This document shows, in pieces, positions 50,973 through 64,000 of a DNA stretch of 64,000 nt. Position 1 is the first letter of the stretch, and every line of letters begins with the position of its first letter. Made by a program: the position numbers and the translations under genes. The notes below the pieces were generated by a model. It did not search any database, was not told the DNA's origin, and saw only the letters and a list, made by a program, of their open reading frames with translations. Source of the stretch: Sacculina carcini (lineage: Eukaryota > Arthropoda > Thecostraca > Sacculinidae); the NCBI GenBank assembly GCA_916048095.2, contig OU696595.1, positions 5,373,295-5,437,294 of the forward strand, in the 5' to 3' direction.

Positions 50973-51368
50973 GATGTATATAATGATATATCAACTGACA
51001 TATTTCCTTGCAGGTGTTCATGTGTGTGTGTGTGAGTGTGTGTGTGTGTGTCAGTGTGTGTGTGTGGGCGTGTACGTGTGTTGGTGAGACTATAATTTTG
51101 AGCTATGTCAAGATCAATTGACACGCACTCACACATCGAGGTCACTGTCGATACAAGCACACTGGTCAAAGGTCAAAGGTCAAAGGTCAAATGTCATCTT
51201 ATCCAGCCGACACACACACACACGTGTTTGTGTATGTGTTCACATAAAAAGATGTTGTCTTACTGACCATAGGTCATCACACACACTGACTGACACACAC
51301 ACACACATACACACAAACAAACACACACTTAGAGACAAATCGTCAAATGCAAACACACGGCCATATAT

Positions 51369-51447
<79 letters not shown>

Positions 51448-51763
51448 TATTTACAGTTAATGTTCCAGCCATTACTTGTACGCATGAAAGAATATTCATC
51501 CTTAGATGGACTAAACACACACACACACACAAACACACACACATACTCATATGCAAATGAAGATCTAAACGGTGATGGCTGAATGTGCATATACAAAGAC
51601 ACACAGACACACAAACTCACCTCATCGTAAATACACTTATGGAGAGTGTGTTTAATGCTATGACATTGGCTAGAATTATTATCATAATAAGGTTGCTAGG
51701 GCGAACTTTTTGATATTTTGATTGTAAATTCTGATGTAATTTTGTGAAAAATTATTTTCACTT

Positions 51764-51830
<67 letters not shown>

Positions 51831-54800
51831 ATACTTCAATATACTTGACTGAATTTTCACTTCCTGGGTTTCCTGGGCTTCCTGGGTTCATCGGGTTGTT
51901 TGTTTTTTTTCGCTCCTGTCACTCTACGGAATCCGTCCTTATTTCAGTTACTCATGAAATCTTATCTAAATTTTCCTATCGTCAATCAGTTCTCCTTGTT
52001 CTTCTCGACATGTCTCTAGCCTTCGATCTTGTCAATCATGCCATTCTCATCAATGATCTTTCTTCTCTGGGTCTATCCTCGTCAGCATTGTCTCTCCTCA
52101 AATCCTATCTCTCTGGTCGCACTTTTTCAGTAAACTTCAATTCAACTGTTTCAAAATCTGCTTGTCTTATTTCTGGTGTCCCTCAAGGTTCTATCTTGGG
52201 TCCTACTCTTTTCAATCTTTACATGTCTTCTCTCTGTCCTGTCCTTTGTAAATACAACATTCCTTTCCATATTTATGCCGATGATATACAACTCCTAATT
52301 CCTTGTCCTTTCTCTCATGCCAATCTTCTCAATGATATTCTCTCTGATATTACGTCCTGGACCACCTCTCGTCGCCTCATTCTCAACACTTCTAAGTCTG
52401 AATTTCTTATCCTTCACCCTCCGCGCATTTCTCCTCCATTACTCCCAATCGCTGTATCTTCCTCTGTTCGAAACTTGGGTGCTATCTTCGATTCCAACTT
52501 GTCCTTTTCAAACAATGTTGTCTCTATTTCGCGCACCTGTCGTTTGATTTTACGCAGTCTATACCCTATTCGATCCTGTTTAGACCAGCCTTCTTCTATT
52601 AAATTAATACAGTCTCTTGTTCTCTCTCGTCTTGATTATTGCAGCTCACTCCACTACATTCTTACCAACAAATCCCTGAAAATCCTTCAAAAAATAATTA
52701 ATCAATCCTGTCGTTTTGTGCTCCATCCTACTCCTTGCCGCCATACCTCTCAATTCTTGTTCCAATTCCACTGGCTTCCCATCATTCCTAGGATTCACTT
52801 TCGGCTGTGTTGTCTCATATATAAAATTCTGCACAATAGCTCTTCCCCGTCCTATCTTTCTGATCTTCTAGTTTCTTCTAATGCCTTTAATTCTCGTGTT
52901 CATCGTCCTTTATCCTGTCCTCGCGCTATTAACGAGTCACCTTGGTCCGCAAAATCCTTTTCTTTCTATGCGCCTCGGGTCTACAATGATCTTCCTTCCT
53001 CAATCACTTCCTCTTCATCCTTTAGTAGATTTTCCTCCTCACTTCGTAAATATCTTTTTGCTAAATCTTTTGATCCCACTTCTCGCACTCTTACACCTTA
53101 CGCTTCCCTATGACTCTAATTTACAATTACTTATGTTTTTACTTATTTTCATTTTATTTATCTCCATTATTATTGAAAAAAAATTTCGTTTCTGTGAATT
53201 TTCTACTTCTTTTCTCACATCTTGATATCGTGTACTGTTGTTTCTAATTGTTGTCTCTTTCGCGCTTGTTTCTGTGTGAGCGCTATACAAATACATTGTT
53301 GTTGTTGTTGTTTTAAAACCGATTTTACCGTTTAATACAAGCAAATTAAGCATTTAGGATGTAATTAAACACATATTTGACCATTATATTCCTGTTAATG
53401 CAATGATAATATTGTCATATTATGAATGTGAATATTATTTATTAATTTGATTGATTGATTACGATTTGATTAATATGATTTATTGGTCATGATTAGATTA
53501 AATGTGACACTTCAATTGGTATTTATTGTATTGTACATTTATTTTTATAAAAAAAATGGAGATTTAACATTATTGTACATTTAATATTTGTTTTATTATA
53601 TATATTTACTGCTGATCATAGCGCGAGATTTTCACGTCTATTTGTTGGCTTGCTGGTGGGTTTTGACTGAAGCGACAAGCAGTTACGTAAAATTAACCTG
53701 GGCGACAGTCGAATACGAAATAATAACGAAAGTAAGCTATATGTTAATGAACTTTAGAGCAGGAAAACTGCAATTTATAATATTCTTGTTGTTTCTGCTT
53801 TGCAGGTCGCCAATTTCGTCCACCCCACAAGAGCTGAGATGCCGAAAAATGACCGAATTTCCCCTGCCAGAGGTCACAACGTGTTGCGTGGAAGTTCGCT
53901 GCGTCAAAAACGTCACAATCGGAACGGCGACTTTCGTGGCGCAGCCAACATAAGAGTGGTTCGAATGCGGCGCACCCGTAATTTGATCATCAACGGCAAC
54001 ACAACAAGAGGGGCCCACAATTCTCAACCCTCAATCAGCGTGGTCGTCCGCCCCATTCGTGTTATTTCTCACCAATCACACCATCGCGACCACCTTTCTC
54101 CGTTTGCCAGCCACAATAGGTCATCTCATCGGCGAACACGACCGAGAATGAGGCAAACATACGACGGCCACACCCGTCGTCATGACAACTATCACGAGTC
54201 GAATATCACTGGTGGCAGATCCGTGTTCAGCCGGCGAAAACTCGGCAGTCTGGCACAAGTACAGGAGGATTTTGTTGACAACCACAGTGAAGTGCCGACG
54301 GTGGATTCGTTGCAAATCGATGACCTCCAAGACAAGACAACTACTTGGTCTCCGGGTCGACATCCATCTAGCAAGGCCAACGTGCCAAGAGAAAGTCACT
54401 TCAACGTTTCAAGCTCCACAGAAGTCCCGAAGAAAGCAACGTCGCGCCGGCCGAACGATTTGAACACACCTGACGGCGATAGATCGCTGCAGGATTCTCG
54501 TAGACGACAGCGTTTTCCGGCAGCAGGTCACCATAGGATCGGACGGATTATTTCTCCGTCTGCCACAAGAGCTGTTACTGCCGAAGTACACACCTCCACT
54601 ATTGAGTCACACCAGACACTACCGAGCACAAGCACAACAGAATCACCAGGTATATCTCGACTTCATTCGGGCACAAAGAGAACACGAGGCTCTCGAAGAA
54701 GGTTTCGTCATCGGCATTTGGTTGTAGACAGGATGAGGTCGGGATCTGTTGATGATTCAAGAGATATCAACGATCGTGATGGCAACGTTGAACAACAGAA

Positions 54801-57800
54801 GTCCACTAGCCCGGCCGCAGTAATTCCTGAAGCAGGAATTGAGCTCGATCCAAGTCATCCACCGTTTAATTTGTCGCTTACTGTAGTGAATTCTGAAGTG
54901 ACCCCAACATCACCAGCAGCCACTCACAGTAGGACGTTGAGAAGGCTCAGCAATCATAGATTGTCTATTAGGAGACCAATCACATCACCTATCAAGCATC
55001 ACCATCGTATTCAAGATAAATCTAGTGTAAAATCAAGTTTGTCTGCAGTGGGGCACTCGTTACGGCTCAATAATCCAGTGGCTCCTGGTACAAAAGAACA
55101 GCTGGTACGCGAAAATGTCGGTGAAATCCAACAGAGCAATACAAATCGTAAAGACAACACAATATTGGATTTGACCGCACAAACGAGAAAGCTTGAACAA
55201 ACAATAGAAACCACTATAGATGACGACTTAAAACAAGAAAAATTTACTAAATCACGTGAAGAACATGTAGATGATCCGCTATCAAATACTCATCGGTCAC
55301 GCTTGGCACCAAAATCCAATAGCTCAAAATTTGGAAGCGAAGCAGTGGAGGCGAATGAGAATGAGGAAATATCAATGATGACGATGAAGTCTGCTACAAA
55401 TAGTAACACAATGCTCAACGCGTTCAAACACAAACTCGAACGATCCAGGAAAAGTCATTCTTCAAGCATTCATTCTCATAGACTCGCTGACACTGCAGAA
55501 ACTCAAAAACCGAACAAATCAGAAGTACTCGCTTCTACTGCTGAAACTCAAGCTGCTTATAATCCGGTAATTAAGCCCGGTGTGAGTCGTTCATTAAATC
55601 ACAATATTTCTCGAAAGTTACTCAAGTTGAATGACAGTGGGAATCATCGAATTGATGCACTGTCCACCACTAACACTTTGACAAGACTTACTTCCCGTCT
55701 TCAAAATGCACACTTTCTAGGCCGGACTAAATCAGGTTCATCACAAAATAAAGATTATTTGGAGAATACAAATACAAGAGGACATCGTTCGGAAAACCCA
55801 TTGGGGAGTTACCAATTTATGACAAAAAGATTCAGACAGCACATTCCATTGCAAATAAGAAACAGACAACCAAAAAAATTCCCAAGTGAAGGTGTGCCAC
55901 GAGAGCAAGTGCCTGCAACAATTGTGCAATTGAAGAATGTTGCAGCTACAAGATCACCTAGCCAGACAACAAGGGCGGATATTGCAGCTAGGAGAGGACA
56001 ATTGCATAATTCATCATCTCCAACATATAGAACAATCTCGAAGGAACTCGTAGGAAATGGAGCACAAATTAGGAACATGAAACCACCTCCGTACGAGAAC
56101 AATGAATCAAGAGGAAAGTCTAAACACGAAGGTGCCGATGTCTATTATGTATCGACCAGTGAACATAGCTCAGCCTTCATTCCTCGGAAATTCAACCACT
56201 CAAAAGCCAGGTATGATCATATTGAACGCAACTCGTCCACAATCCCCACTCTTCAAAGAGCACTGACTAGGCAACATCACTCGTCAATGCGACGTTTACC
56301 GAGTCTTTTCAGGCCGTGGAAGCGGCTAATAAATCGCACAAATGATTCGTTTCCTGGCTCCACTGTTAAACAATCTCAAACACAGCAGCCGATGATGGAG
56401 AAATCGTTGCCTTTAGACAATGATTATCACAGGGATGGTGACATCAACAAATCAACGAAGATTATACATCCAATTGCGAAAATACATGCTGCTCCGCCAC
56501 TTGCTGATAGTACAGATAATATAATTATTTCAAGTTCTCATAGGCCAGCAGATCCACTAAGTACAGATGGTCAACTGATATCGCACGTGTTTAAAGCACA
56601 GAAAACCTCATCGGCTGGAAACGTCTTGCCCCAGGGAACATTCAGAAGAAAACCTTCACTGAGAGGAAGTCTTGTTGAGCGACTCAGAGGGTCAAAGTTC
56701 AAGGATACTCTAGAGGAATCAACTGAAGCTGTTCATAAGATTTTTGCAACTGTAGAAGAACAAATTGACAGATCAAACAAATCAATTAAACCTTTCACTG
56801 TTGTTACAATGACAAGTGACACGATTAAGGCTGTATATCCCTATGAAACATCTCCGAATATTTCAGAGAAATCAGTTAACAATATGCTGCTGAAGAAAAT
56901 TGAGTCGGACTCGAAGAAAAACTCCTCTGTCAATGAAGGATTGATCAATCAGACGCAAGAAGTGAAAACAGCAAATAACACTTCAATTAGCAACACTGTA
57001 CAGCATAGCTCAAATTATATCAGAAAATACCAAATTGGAGTGCCCGGAGAGCGCAAGAACGCTTCCTTTCTTCCAGTCAAGATGGTTAAATTTGAGGCTG
57101 TTAGCATTGAGAGAACTGCAAGCACAAATATAGCGCAGAATGTTTCTGAGCCAGGCACGCAAAATAGAACTGACCACATGGGAAATTCCGCCGACCAAAA
57201 CAGTCAAAATTTCTCAGTCAAACTGCTAGCTGATCCCGTTGAATCTACAATCTCTGATCAAACATTCACCTTGGCTCCGAACACAATTGAAACTATCTAT
57301 TTGGACAATGATTTGAGTCATTCGGACCTGTCTATCGACCAACAAAAATCCATTGTACTAGATCCTGAGAAATTGGTTGAAAGACAACGTGTTCATATAC
57401 CGGATAATTCAACCAATCAAGTAGAAGTGGGTGAAATAGGACGGAATTCCATCAGGAATGGGGAGCAAGCGAACCAATTGAGCAGTTCGCATAATAGAAG
57501 CATAGAAAGCAGTGAAATCCAACACAATGACGATATAAACAGAAATGGAATTGTGATCGATGAAGATTATAAAGCGAAACAGATCGTAAAATCGTCAACT
57601 GAAAAAACCAATGTTCCTCACTATGAATCAACATTGCTCAAGCTTTCAACTGTGACTATCAATGCACAAGATGTTTTTCCACAAACATCTGCACTTCTCG
57701 ACCAAGAAGAGATGACAGAAATACCACCAAACAACCACTTCAAGCCTGAAAAACCTCACAGTACGCATAGTTCACGGCAGCATACACAAGCCACAAGAAC

Positions 57801-58011
57801 GTTTGCTTGGGGTAGAACTCTGAGAACACAGAGTGCCGCATCGGAAAGACCAGATCCACCAGGATATTCTTCTGCTAACTCTCTCTATCTAGTTCCAAAT
57901 GATCTTTTCCAAGGCAACGCACAATTGATAGCTAGCGGAGGCGAAGTCAAACACGTTAATTTCACGACAACTGCTGTCTGCGTCTTGCTATTGTGTGTGT
58001 TTTGGAAGTGA
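47153..58011 (+). CDS. Predicted large secreted/GPI-anchored protein, about 1480 aa, family unknown
   Basis: Proposed exons: ATG-ending exon to 47155, 48089-48149, 49422-49545, 50704-50752, 53806-58011. All junctions are GT-AG and phases (0, 1, 2, 0) agree. The protein has a signal peptide (IDCLCIFLLCFS), a Ser/Thr-rich segment, then about 1400 residues rich in Ser, Arg, His, Thr, Asn and Gln. There are over two dozen N-glycosylation sequons, many RR/KR/RRR sites and no cysteine until the C-terminal hydrophobic tail. That tail (TTTAVCVLLLCVFWK after a small-residue site ASGG) resembles a GPI signal or a single membrane anchor. It looks disordered. I know no family with this make-up; function unknown. 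AATAAA occurs at 58119 and 58232. Confidence 0.68.
47156..48088. other. Intron 1 of the large surface-protein gene
   Basis: AT-rich, with no repeat or exon that I recognise. Confidence 0.45.
48089..48149 (+). CDS. Signal-peptide exon of the large surface protein
   Basis: ATG then a short N-region (YRG), hydrophobic core LIDCLCIFLLCF and polar SQTS, ending phase 1 before GTGGGATA. The length (about 20 residues) and core fit a secretory signal. Confidence 0.65.
48350..48625. repeat. TG, CA and CT tracts
   Basis: TG at 48353-48407, CA at 48497-48551 and CT at 48610-48626, all within intron 2. Confidence 0.9.
48885..49080 (-). mobile_element. LINE 3' end fragment
   Basis: The minus strand ends with GACAGGACAGTACGAGCATA and the TAGCTGAGTACTAATAGGTG block. 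The same tail occurs in the fragments at 62360 and, more diverged, at 85-200. Confidence 0.7.
49422..49545 (+). CDS. Ser/Thr-rich exon of the large surface protein
   Basis: Acceptor CTTCTGGACAG, donor GTAAGTTT from 49546. 41 codons: HLVTLTLSQDDIITSTSRPP then a run of Ser/Thr (SSTSSITSTRSTSSS) and QKHKI. Likely O-glycosylated. Phase 1 in, phase 2 out. Confidence 0.6.
49685..49765 (+). repeat. R3 repeat fragment
   Basis: ATCAAGATGTATGGAGATTG and the following block, in intron 3. Confidence 0.65.
49977..50190. repeat. (CA)n microsatellite block
   Basis: CA tracts with TACA interruptions over about 210 bp. Confidence 0.93.
50400..50510 (-). repeat. R3 repeat copy ending in a CA tract
   Basis: Reverse-oriented; ATGCATCTTGATACTCAACA leads straight into (CA)n at 50489-50512. 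Confidence 0.7.
50704..50752 (+). CDS. 49-bp exon of the large surface protein
   Basis: Acceptor GTGTGTTTTTCAG, donor GTGAGTTG from 50753. The first base completes TT|T (Phe), then KLAPYSSGGLQEKLHE. It ends phase 0, matching the start of the 4.2-kb exon. Confidence 0.6.
51163..51196 (+). promoter_or_regulatory. Tandem DR1 nuclear-receptor half sites
   Basis: TGGTCA (51163), AGGTCA (51170, 51177, 51184) and ATGTCA (51191) are each separated by one A. AGGTCA-A-AGGTCA is the DR1 element bound by HNF4, RXR and COUP-TF type receptors. It lies in intron 4 of the large gene. A heptamer microsatellite would look the same. Confidence 0.5.
51369..51445. repeat. (CA)n microsatellite
   Basis: About 76 bp of pure CA in intron 4. 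Confidence 0.96.
51768..51826. repeat. (AT)n microsatellite
   Basis: About 58 bp of pure AT, just upstream of the truncated LINE. Confidence 0.96.
51845..53113 (+). CDS. LINE reverse transcriptase fragment (422 aa)
   Basis: Motif A LLDMSLAFD (53-61), motif B SGVPQGSILGP (110-120) and motif C YADD (144-147), followed by the thumb and the C-terminus (YAPRVYNDLPSSI, ending RTLTPYASL). The first 20 or so residues (proline/glycine-rich) come from sequence outside the element. The palm lacks its N-terminal third, so this copy cannot be active. Confidence 0.9.
   Translation: MTEFSLPGFPGLPGFIGLFVFFRSCHSTESVLISVTHEILSKFSYRQSVLLVLLDMSLAFDLVNHAILINDLSSLGLSSSALSLLKSYLSGRTFSVNFNSTVSKSACLISGVPQGSILGPTLFNLYMSSLCPVLCKYNIPFHIYADDIQLLIPCPFSHANLLNDILSDITSWTTSRRLILNTSKSEFLILHPPRISPPLLPIAVSSSVRNLGAIFDSNLSFSNNVVSISRTCRLILRSLYPIRSCLDQPSSIKLIQSLVLSRLDYCSSLHYILTNKSLKILQKIINQSCRFVLHPTPCRHTSQFLFQFHWLPIIPRIHFRLCCLIYKILHNSSSPSYLSDLLVSSNAFNSRVHRPLSCPRAINESPWSAKSFSFYAPRVYNDLPSSITSSSSFSRFSSSLRKYLFAKSFDPTSRTLTPYASL
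51890..53315 (+). mobile_element. LINE (CR1/L2-like), 5' truncated, in intron 4
   Basis: Sense-oriented insertion in the intron of the large gene. RT coding starts abruptly near 51900 (FRSCHSTESVL) and the 3' UTR ends GAGCGCTATACAAATACATT plus (GTT)n at 53300-53312. This is the reference copy for the truncated tails at 25985, 29840, 44590 and 60470. Confidence 0.88.
53806..58011 (+). CDS. 4.2-kb main exon of the large surface protein (1401 aa)
   Basis: Acceptor TTTCTGCTTTGCAG (53792-53805), frame from GTCGCCAATTTC to TGA at 58009-58011. The frame is open for 1401 codons in DNA of ordinary base composition, which cannot be chance. Its N-terminal third is Arg/His/Ser-rich (RRTRNLI, SHRRTRPRMRQ, GSRRRFRHRHLV). 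The middle and end are Ser/Asn/Gln/Glu-rich with NxS/T sites. Only two Cys, both in the C-terminal hydrophobic tail. No repeat unit, coiled-coil heptad or known domain stands out. Confidence 0.9.
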   Translation, partial: VANFVHPTRAEMPKNDRISPARGHNVLRGSSLRQKRHNRNGDFRGAANIRVVRMRRTRNLIINGNTTRGAHNSQPSISVVVRPIRVISHQSHHRDHLSPFASHNRSSHRRTRPRMRQTYDGHTRRHDNYHESNITGGRSVFSRRKLGSLAQVQEDFVDNHSEVPTVDSLQIDDLQDKTTTWSPGRHPSSKANVPRESHFNVSSSTEVPKKATSRRPNDLNTPDGDRSLQDSRRRQRFPAAGHHRIGRIISPSATRAVTAEVHTSTIESHQTLPSTSTTESPGISRLHSGTKRTRGSRRRFRHRHLVVDRMRSGSVDDSRDINDRDGNVEQQKSTSPAAVIPEAGIELDPSHPPFNLSLTVVNSEVTPTSPAATHSRTLRRLSNHRLSIRRPITSPIKHHHRIQDKSSVKSSLSAVGHSLRLNNPVAPGTKEQLVRENVGEIQQSNTNRKDNTILDLTAQTRKLEQTIETTIDDDLKQEKFTKSREEHVDDPLSNTHRSRLAPKSNSSKFGSEAVEANENEEISMMTMKSATNSNTMLNAFKHKLERSRKSHSSSIHSHRLADTAETQKPNKSEVLASTAETQAAYNPVIKPGVSRSLNHNISRKLLKLNDSGNHRIDALSTTNTLTRLTSRLQNAHFLGRTKSGSSQNKDYLENTNTRGHRSENPLGSYQFMTKRFRQHIPLQIRNRQPKKFPSEGVPREQVPATIVQLKNVAATRSPSQTTRADIAARRGQLHNSSSPTYRTISKELVGNGAQIRNMKPPPYENNESRGKSKHEGADVYYVSTSEHSSAFIPRKFNHSKARYDHIERNSSTIPTLQRALTRQHHSSMRRLPSLFRPWKRLINRTNDSFPGSTVKQSQTQQPMMEKSLPLDNDYHRDGDINKSTKIIHPIAKIHAAPPLADSTDNIIISSSHRPADPLSTDGQLISHVFKAQKTSSAGNVLPQGTFRRKPSLRGSLVERLRGSKFKDTLEESTEAVHKIFATVEEQIDRSNKSIKPFTVVTMTSDTIKAVYPYETSPNISEKSVNNMLLKKIESDSKKNSSVNEGLINQTQEVKTANNTSISNTVQHSSNYIRKYQIGVPGERKNASFLPVKMVKFEAVSIERTASTNIAQNVSEPGTQNRTDHMGNSADQNSQNFSVKLLADPVESTISDQTFTLAPNTIETIYLDNDLSHSDLSIDQQKSIVLDPEKLVERQRVHIPDNSTNQVEVGEIGRNSIRNGEQANQLSSSHNRSIESSEIQHNDDINRNGIVIDEDYKAKQIVKSSTEKTNVPHYESTLLKLSTVTINAQDVFPQTSALLDQEEMTEIPPNNHFKPEKPHSTHSSRQHTQATRTFAWGRTLRTQSAASERPDPPGYSSANSLYLVPNDLFQGNAQLIASGGEVKHVNFTTTAVCVLLLCVFWK

Positions 58012-58321
58012 ATCTCGTGACGTATTTCTCCGGCAGCCTTCACAGGCAGGTGGCCATCTACACAACGCATTATTTCATTTTCATTGAACGGTATTTGATT
58101 GAAGTTAATGGTTGTCAAAATAAATTGTGGAATGAACGTAATTTGTTGAGCGTACGGGCATAAGGTTTCCAAGCCAAACGTATTATATAAGATTTAGTGA
58201 AATTGCGATACGATTTTGATATCAGACTGGAAATAAAGGATATCTCCATTCGAATGATGTAGTATTTTATGTTATTATTGCTTCAGGACTTATAATAAGA
58301 ACGATGATTGAATTGAATGTT

Positions 58322-58642
58322 AAAGGCAAGTGACAGCTGCTACACGGGAAGAAGTCGAAGCTTATGAACACACACAGGTGTGTCCCGTGCAGCTCGCTGC
58401 CACCGCAGAACCGACCCTCTCCACGCTATGACGCCACAAGGACGGAAGACGTATTAGAGAGGGCCACCTCCCCAGAATGCATGACACAACACATGACTGA
58501 TATCTGGTACCATCATTTACTGCTGGGTGGACAGGGGCTGTTGGATTATAGAATTCACCTAATGGAATTCTGCTCCGCCGGGTTTCGAACCACGGACCTC
58601 CCGCTTGTGAGGCGGGTGAGCTAACAACTGCACCACGGAGTC
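58322..58642 (-). mobile_element. tRNA-Val-derived SINE, copy E (full length)
   Basis: Head on the right (box B GGTTTCGAACC region at 58580-58592, CAC anticodon loop) and complete body. It lies between the large gene's 3' end and drk, on the minus strand. Confidence 0.85.
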
Positions 58643-59179
58643 CACAGAAACAAAAATAAAAAGAGGGAAGAACACATGAATGAGTGAATATTACACAATT
58701 TAAGTAATACAATTAACACAGATTAACACATCTGGAGCCATAGGATCAAAATGGGACCATCATATTCAATCAGGGTCTACGATAAATATATGCTGAAACA
58801 AGTTGTCGGAGAAGTCCGGAAAAGTTGCGTTGCGACAATGCCTGTGTCTGAGGCCATGAGAAATTCTAGGGGACCACATGGACTGTTTGTGGGGGTTCAC
58901 AAGTGTCGACTGAACAGAAGAACGAAATAATGTATTCACCAGCAACAACTCTATCACACCGTATTCACCGTACCACCTCTCACACTCGCAACACCCCAAG
59001 CTCCACTGACCCACGTCATTTTCCACATTGCAAAAGCGTCCTGCAAATTCTATTCCAAGCGATCCGATTGCACATACGCACACGCGCACAGGCTCACACA
59101 TACACACACACACACACACACAACAACGCGCAGACATTTGCAGAACCATTCATTCCGATTATATGCAACAATGAATGCA

Positions 59180-59279
59180 ACTGAATGACGAAATCGGTCA
59201 ACTATACACATCAAATTACAACAAGGACCCGCATTGTGTTGAAGGGGACCATGAAAAGAAAAAGGTTGAGAACCACTGG
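59180..59279 (-). mobile_element. hAT-like element remnant
   Basis: Read on the minus strand, it begins CAGTGGTTCTCAACCTTTTT and continues CATGGTCCCCTTCAACA, a common hAT MITE end. The other end was not found. Confidence 0.55.
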
Positions 59280-60216
59280 GATCTGTTTTTGTGCGTTGTT
59301 TGGTCAACTATTGAACTACTTTTTTCTTCAATCTCACACCTTCTTCTTCTGCTGTTGTGACGCAAATATACCTCATTCGTCTTTCTACACATGCGCACAC
59401 TTTTTGGTCGACTAGAAGCGGGAAAATATTTCAGTGAAAAATGAACGTACAAAGGAGGTTACACTGGCTTCGATTGCAGTTAATTCTCAAGCAGAATATA
59501 AAGCACTTGCTTTGAGAAAGTCAATTTTTAGAAACTATCAGCTCAAAGTTAAGATCCTCCCAATAGCTCTAAGTAAATTTAAGAGTTATTTAAATAAATA
59601 TTTACATATTGCACGCCAATAATCAATATAACCTCGTTCAAAAATGCACGCACAAGCCCGCGTTATTTCAATTTAAGCTGAAATGTAGGTAGTTTATTGT
59701 AATCTCTTCATATATTCCTTGATATATGAAAAAATGTTCGATACTTCAAGACCACTATGAAATCCACCTGTCACAATACCAAATATATAATCGCTTTGTC
59801 TGAAATCCCACTTTTTAAAAGTGTTATATCTTATATTCGAGCACAATCAATTATACCCACTATATACGGTCAATATTTAATTGTCAATATTTTAAGTAAA
59901 ATATCTATCGGGCTGCGAAGATATGACGTCATTTTCTACAAATCACAGATTTCCCATGATATAGTAGTGTTTGTTTGGTTTGAAGTTTGCTCCCTGTTTT
60001 CGTGTGTTTTGTGTGTCGGTGTTTGATTGTTGTAATGAATTTTTGCACTGAAAAACGGCAGGGTTTAATTTTGCTAGTTGTTCAATTTTGCTGCTATATG
60101 GTTGCGGCATATTGAGCAATTTAGGTGTGGCAGACGCGTCTTTTTTGTCTTAATCCTCGTTCACTGTTGGTTCTATTATTTTTGGCGAGTGCTGGGTTTT
60201 TGTGTATTTTCTGAGG

Positions 60217-64000
<3,784 letters not shown>

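Noticed and set aside
53634-53742. Extra exon (HVYLLACWWVLTEATSSYVK then LTWATVEYEIITK) before the 4.2-kb exon
   Set aside because: It has a GTAAGC donor but needs a phase 1 entry, which the exon ending at 50752 (phase 0) cannot give.
53588-53953. Alternative frame ending RCVKNVTIGTATFVAQPT over the start of the 4.2-kb exon
   Set aside because: It stops after about 50 codons, whereas the other frame stays open for 1401 codons and fits the upstream exon phase.
58364-58624. Small proteins with MNTHRCVPCSSLPPQN (several loci)
   Set aside because: Translations of the reverse strand of the SINE body; each copy gives the same frame.

Overview
The window is nuclear DNA from an arthropod with a repeat-rich genome. 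Three things support this. The predicted Grb2 adaptor at the right end resembles the fly protein drk more than vertebrate GRB2. A masquerade-type clip-domain serine protease homologue is present, a family best known from arthropods. All genes are split by spliceosomal GT-AG introns and are surrounded by LINE, SINE and MITE debris. The species cannot be fixed from sequence alone; the very dense CA/TG tracts might fit a crustacean, but that is a guess.

Layout, genes. All genes I can support lie on the plus strand. (1) 410-1490: last two exons of an unidentified gene that starts left of the window. (2) 5892-5975: a candidate first coding exon of an unidentified gene. (3) 29663-35411: complete five-exon clip-domain serine protease homologue, about 405 residues, whose catalytic His and Ser are both replaced. 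(4) 39721-43863: complete four-exon Rab40-type small GTPase with SOCS box and C-terminal CAAX motif. (5) 47153-58011: five-exon gene for a predicted secreted and perhaps GPI-anchored protein of about 1480 residues, carried mostly by one 4.2-kb exon, with no recognisable domain. (6) 60217 to window end: drk, with N-terminal SH3 and SH2 present and the C-terminal SH3 outside the window.

Layout, repeats. Four long LINE reverse transcriptase ORFs (3324-5024 minus, 9135-10598 minus, 15590-17287 minus, 51845-53113 plus) and many 5'-truncated LINE tails fill introns and intergenic DNA. A tRNA-Val-like SINE occurs five times. At least three further interspersed families recur four to eight times. MITE-like elements with hAT-like, piggyBac-like and fold-back ends are present. 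Tandem arrays range from plain (CA)n to 21-, 30- and 39-bp units. The stretch from about 10.98 to 29.6 kb holds no gene I can defend.

Most notable: the large cysteine-free surface-protein gene, unlike any family I know; the doubly inactivated protease homologue; a 117-bp-arm hairpin and a duplicated 3' splice site inside Rab40; and several short tandem arrays whose unit is a transcription factor consensus (CRE plus inverted CCAAT at 43861-44161, AP-1 at 30743-30793, DR1 at 51163-51196). The genes do not form an operon or pathway. Drk (Ras signalling) and Rab40 (Cul5 ubiquitin ligase adaptor) are ordinary housekeeping or signalling genes, and the protease homologue is a probable haemolymph immune cofactor.
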